The notes beneath the pieces are model-generated. The model was not told where the DNA came from. It searched no databases and saw only the letters and a program-made list of their open reading frames with translations. From Diphasiastrum complanatum (Eukaryota; Streptophyta; Lycopodiopsida; Lycopodiales; Lycopodiaceae), in contig CM055100.1 in NCBI GenBank assembly GCA_029204225.1, forward strand, positions 47,769,666 through 47,833,665: DNA of 64,000 nt, in the 5' to 3' direction. Shown here in pieces: positions 62,390 to 64,000 of the stretch; position 1 is the stretch's first letter; each line of letters opens with the position of its first letter. The translations under genes and the position numbers were made by a program.

Positions 62390-62735
62390 AAGGCCCGACA
62401 TTGTTGTTGGTACAGGATCTGCAAAGTAAAGATACTCAACAATGGTATCTTGATTCCGAAGCTTGTCAACACATGACACATGCAAGCACGTATTCGAAGA
62501 CCTCATTATTTCTAATTTGAAATACATTTTCTTCAAAGACTCAAGTTCACACAAGATAGAAGGCCAAGGGTCTGTTCTACTTCAGTTCTCATATGACATC
62601 ATAAGATTAATCACTAGAGTACTTTATGTACCCAAGTTAACAAAGAATCTACTGTCTATTAGCAAGACTACAGATCCAGGATATAGAGCCTTGTTCAATG
62701 CTAAACGATATTACACTATCTTGGAGCAATTATAT
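62390..62735 (+). pseudogene. Copia protease and pre-integrase remnant
   Basis: Reads DLQSKDTQQWYLDSEACQHM (protease, DSGA changed to DSEA), then SHKIEGQGSVLLQF and VLYVPKLTKNLLSISK of the pre-integrase region. It is nearly the same family as 63750-64000. Confidence 0.7.
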
Positions 62736-62822
62736 GAATATCGAAAAAAACTAATCCTTATAATATCATCTTTTTCTCATTGGGAAGAGCTTCTACTCCA
62801 TCATCGAACACTATTTCCAACA
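62736..62822 (+). repeat. Presumed 3' end of a copia 5' LTR
   Basis: The sequence ends TTTCCAACA two bases before the primer site TGGTATCAAAGCC (62825-62837). The upstream LTR boundary could not be fixed and probably only the LTR end is present. Confidence 0.4.
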
Positions 62823-62824
62823 AG

Positions 62825-62837
62825 TGGTATCAAAGCC
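62825..62837 (+). promoter_or_regulatory. Copia primer-binding site
   Basis: TGGTATCAAAGCC, 69 bp upstream of the gag ATG at 62906. Confidence 0.75.
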
Positions 62838-62905
62838 TTACGTTCGAGTTGTCTATCAAATTCATGGCTATTACTAAATTATATTCTTAATATTATTCTT
62901 TGATC

Positions 62906-64000
62906 ATGGAAGGTTCAACCTCTGAGATCCAATTGATCAATAAGTTCAACAATGATGATTTCTACGTGGAATTTCAAAATGAGGATGATTCTAATCAAAA
63001 AGAAATCATGGGGATAGTTAGTGGTTCGACGGCTAAACCGGCCAAACCAGAATTGTTGATCTCTTGGGAAGCAAAGGATGGAAAAGTCCTAGCCATCATA
63101 TCTCTGAATCTAAAAGATTTGCAAATAGCTCATGTAGCTAACTGCTCCACTACCAAGGAAGCATGGGACGTTCTGACTAGTTTGTATGAAACTATAAATG
63201 TTACCAACTCGTCTCTTTATGAGAAAGAAATCATACCCCTTAAGATGAGTGAAAAAACTTCAATGAGTGATCATCTTAATGATTTCAAATAGTTGCTTAA
63301 GCAGCTACATGCAATAGCGTCTCCAATATCGAATGAAAATGCATGTCACTTCTATCTAGTCTTCCTCTCTCTTACGACAATTTAGTATTGCCTTTGAGAA
63401 ATACTCGAGCTGTCACTTTAGAAGCTGACAACAATTGTATGAAGAAGTAAGAAGGAAAAGTTTATCATCTTCGAATAACAAGACAGTCACCTTGTATTTG
63501 AATACGCAATAGTCCAAGAAAAAGAAAAATTTGAAGGACAAGAAGACAAACACTAAGCAACATGATTTGAACCAGCATCAACAACAACAAAAATTCAAGA
63601 CCAAACAACTCTGCAAATATTGCAAGAGAACCAATTATGACATAAAAGATTGTCGACTTCTCATGCATAACGAAGTTAAGAAAAAAAATGCAGCAACATG
63701 ATAAAGTTCAGATTATGTCTGAAACTCCCATAAAGACTCGACACTGCTGATGTCCCAAGACTTGCAAAGTAAAGATCCCTAGCAATGGTATCTTGATTCA
63801 AGAGCTTCTCAACACATGACACCATGCAAAACCTACTTGAAGACCTCATTGTTGTTGATTTGAAGTACATTTTCTTCGGAGATTCAAGTGCATACAAGAT
63901 AGAAGTCCAAGAGTCTATTCAACTTTAGTTCCTAGATGGCATTTCAAGATTAACCTTTGGTGTACTTTATGTACCCAAGTTAACAAAAAATATACTATCT
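62906..64000 (+). pseudogene. Copia gag-protease, runs off the window
   Basis: Gag begins MEGSTSEIQLINKFNNDDF and contains KDGKVLAIISLNLKDLQIAH and TTKEAWDVLTSLYETINVT; TAG at 63290-63292 and later slips break it. A knuckle, LCKYCKRTNYDIKDC (His replaced by Tyr), lies near 63610-63655, and protease QWYLDSRASQHMT (Gly to Arg) near 63785. It continues with VLYV-type pre-integrase sequence to the window end, so the rest of the element is outside. Confidence 0.8.

Overview
The window looks like nuclear DNA of a seed plant with a large, retrotransposon-rich genome. A gymnosperm (conifer-type) genome is likely, but the species cannot be named from the sequence. Evidence: plant-type split genes with GT..AG introns, one intron of 16.7 kb filled with nested Ty1/copia elements, copia primer-binding sites of the TGGTATCARAGC type, a TIP1/PAT24-class palmitoyltransferase that is co-linear with its angiosperm counterpart, and little compact coding sequence. 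I saw no rRNA, tRNA, CRISPR or bacterial-type operon.

Layout. 1-4.9 kb: AT-rich DNA with copia remnants and an LTR that carries three primer-site-like repeats. 4.87-12.16 kb: the most unusual segment, a 7.29-kb unit bounded by 35-bp inverted repeats (34/35 identical). It holds four decayed, intron-containing genes arranged a> <b | c> <d. Gene a is a coiled-coil protein, b is unknown with a CPYC..C cluster, c joins a histone H3 fold to a Ulp1-like (C48) region, and d is a second Ulp1-like gene. Between b and c lies an array of CGCACTTGTGCG palindromes and CACGTGT boxes. 12.2-19.8 kb: copia gag, LTRs, an old 4.2-kb LTR element and an (AG)47 microsatellite. 20.2-20.7 kb: a 34-bp minisatellite. 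21.7 kb: a long poly-G tract. 23.7-26.96 kb: a three-exon gene for a membrane-anchored cupin-like protein, preceded by a threefold ~155-bp tandem repeat. 28.7-30.05 kb: copia fragments.

32.1-60.1 kb (minus strand): a complete PAT24/TIP1-like ankyrin-DHHC S-acyltransferase gene. Thirteen exons, all phase-compatible, encode 626 residues. Its tenth intron holds an old copia element (LTRs 33644-34525 and 49014-49919), into which a 10.4-kb complex of three further copia elements has been inserted. One LTR of that complex carries a 775-bp MITE built around palindromes. Other introns hold a hAT transposase fragment with an LTR inside it, a (GT)n(CT)n repeat and a 63-bp direct repeat. 60.6-64 kb: intergenic DNA, then two copies of one copia family, the first with an internal inversion and the second running off the window.

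Only two genes look like functional host genes: the cupin-like gene (plus strand) and PAT24 (minus strand). Their 3' ends face each other about 5 kb apart. The rest is mobile DNA in several stages of decay, of which the histone-H3/Ulp1 element best merits follow-up.
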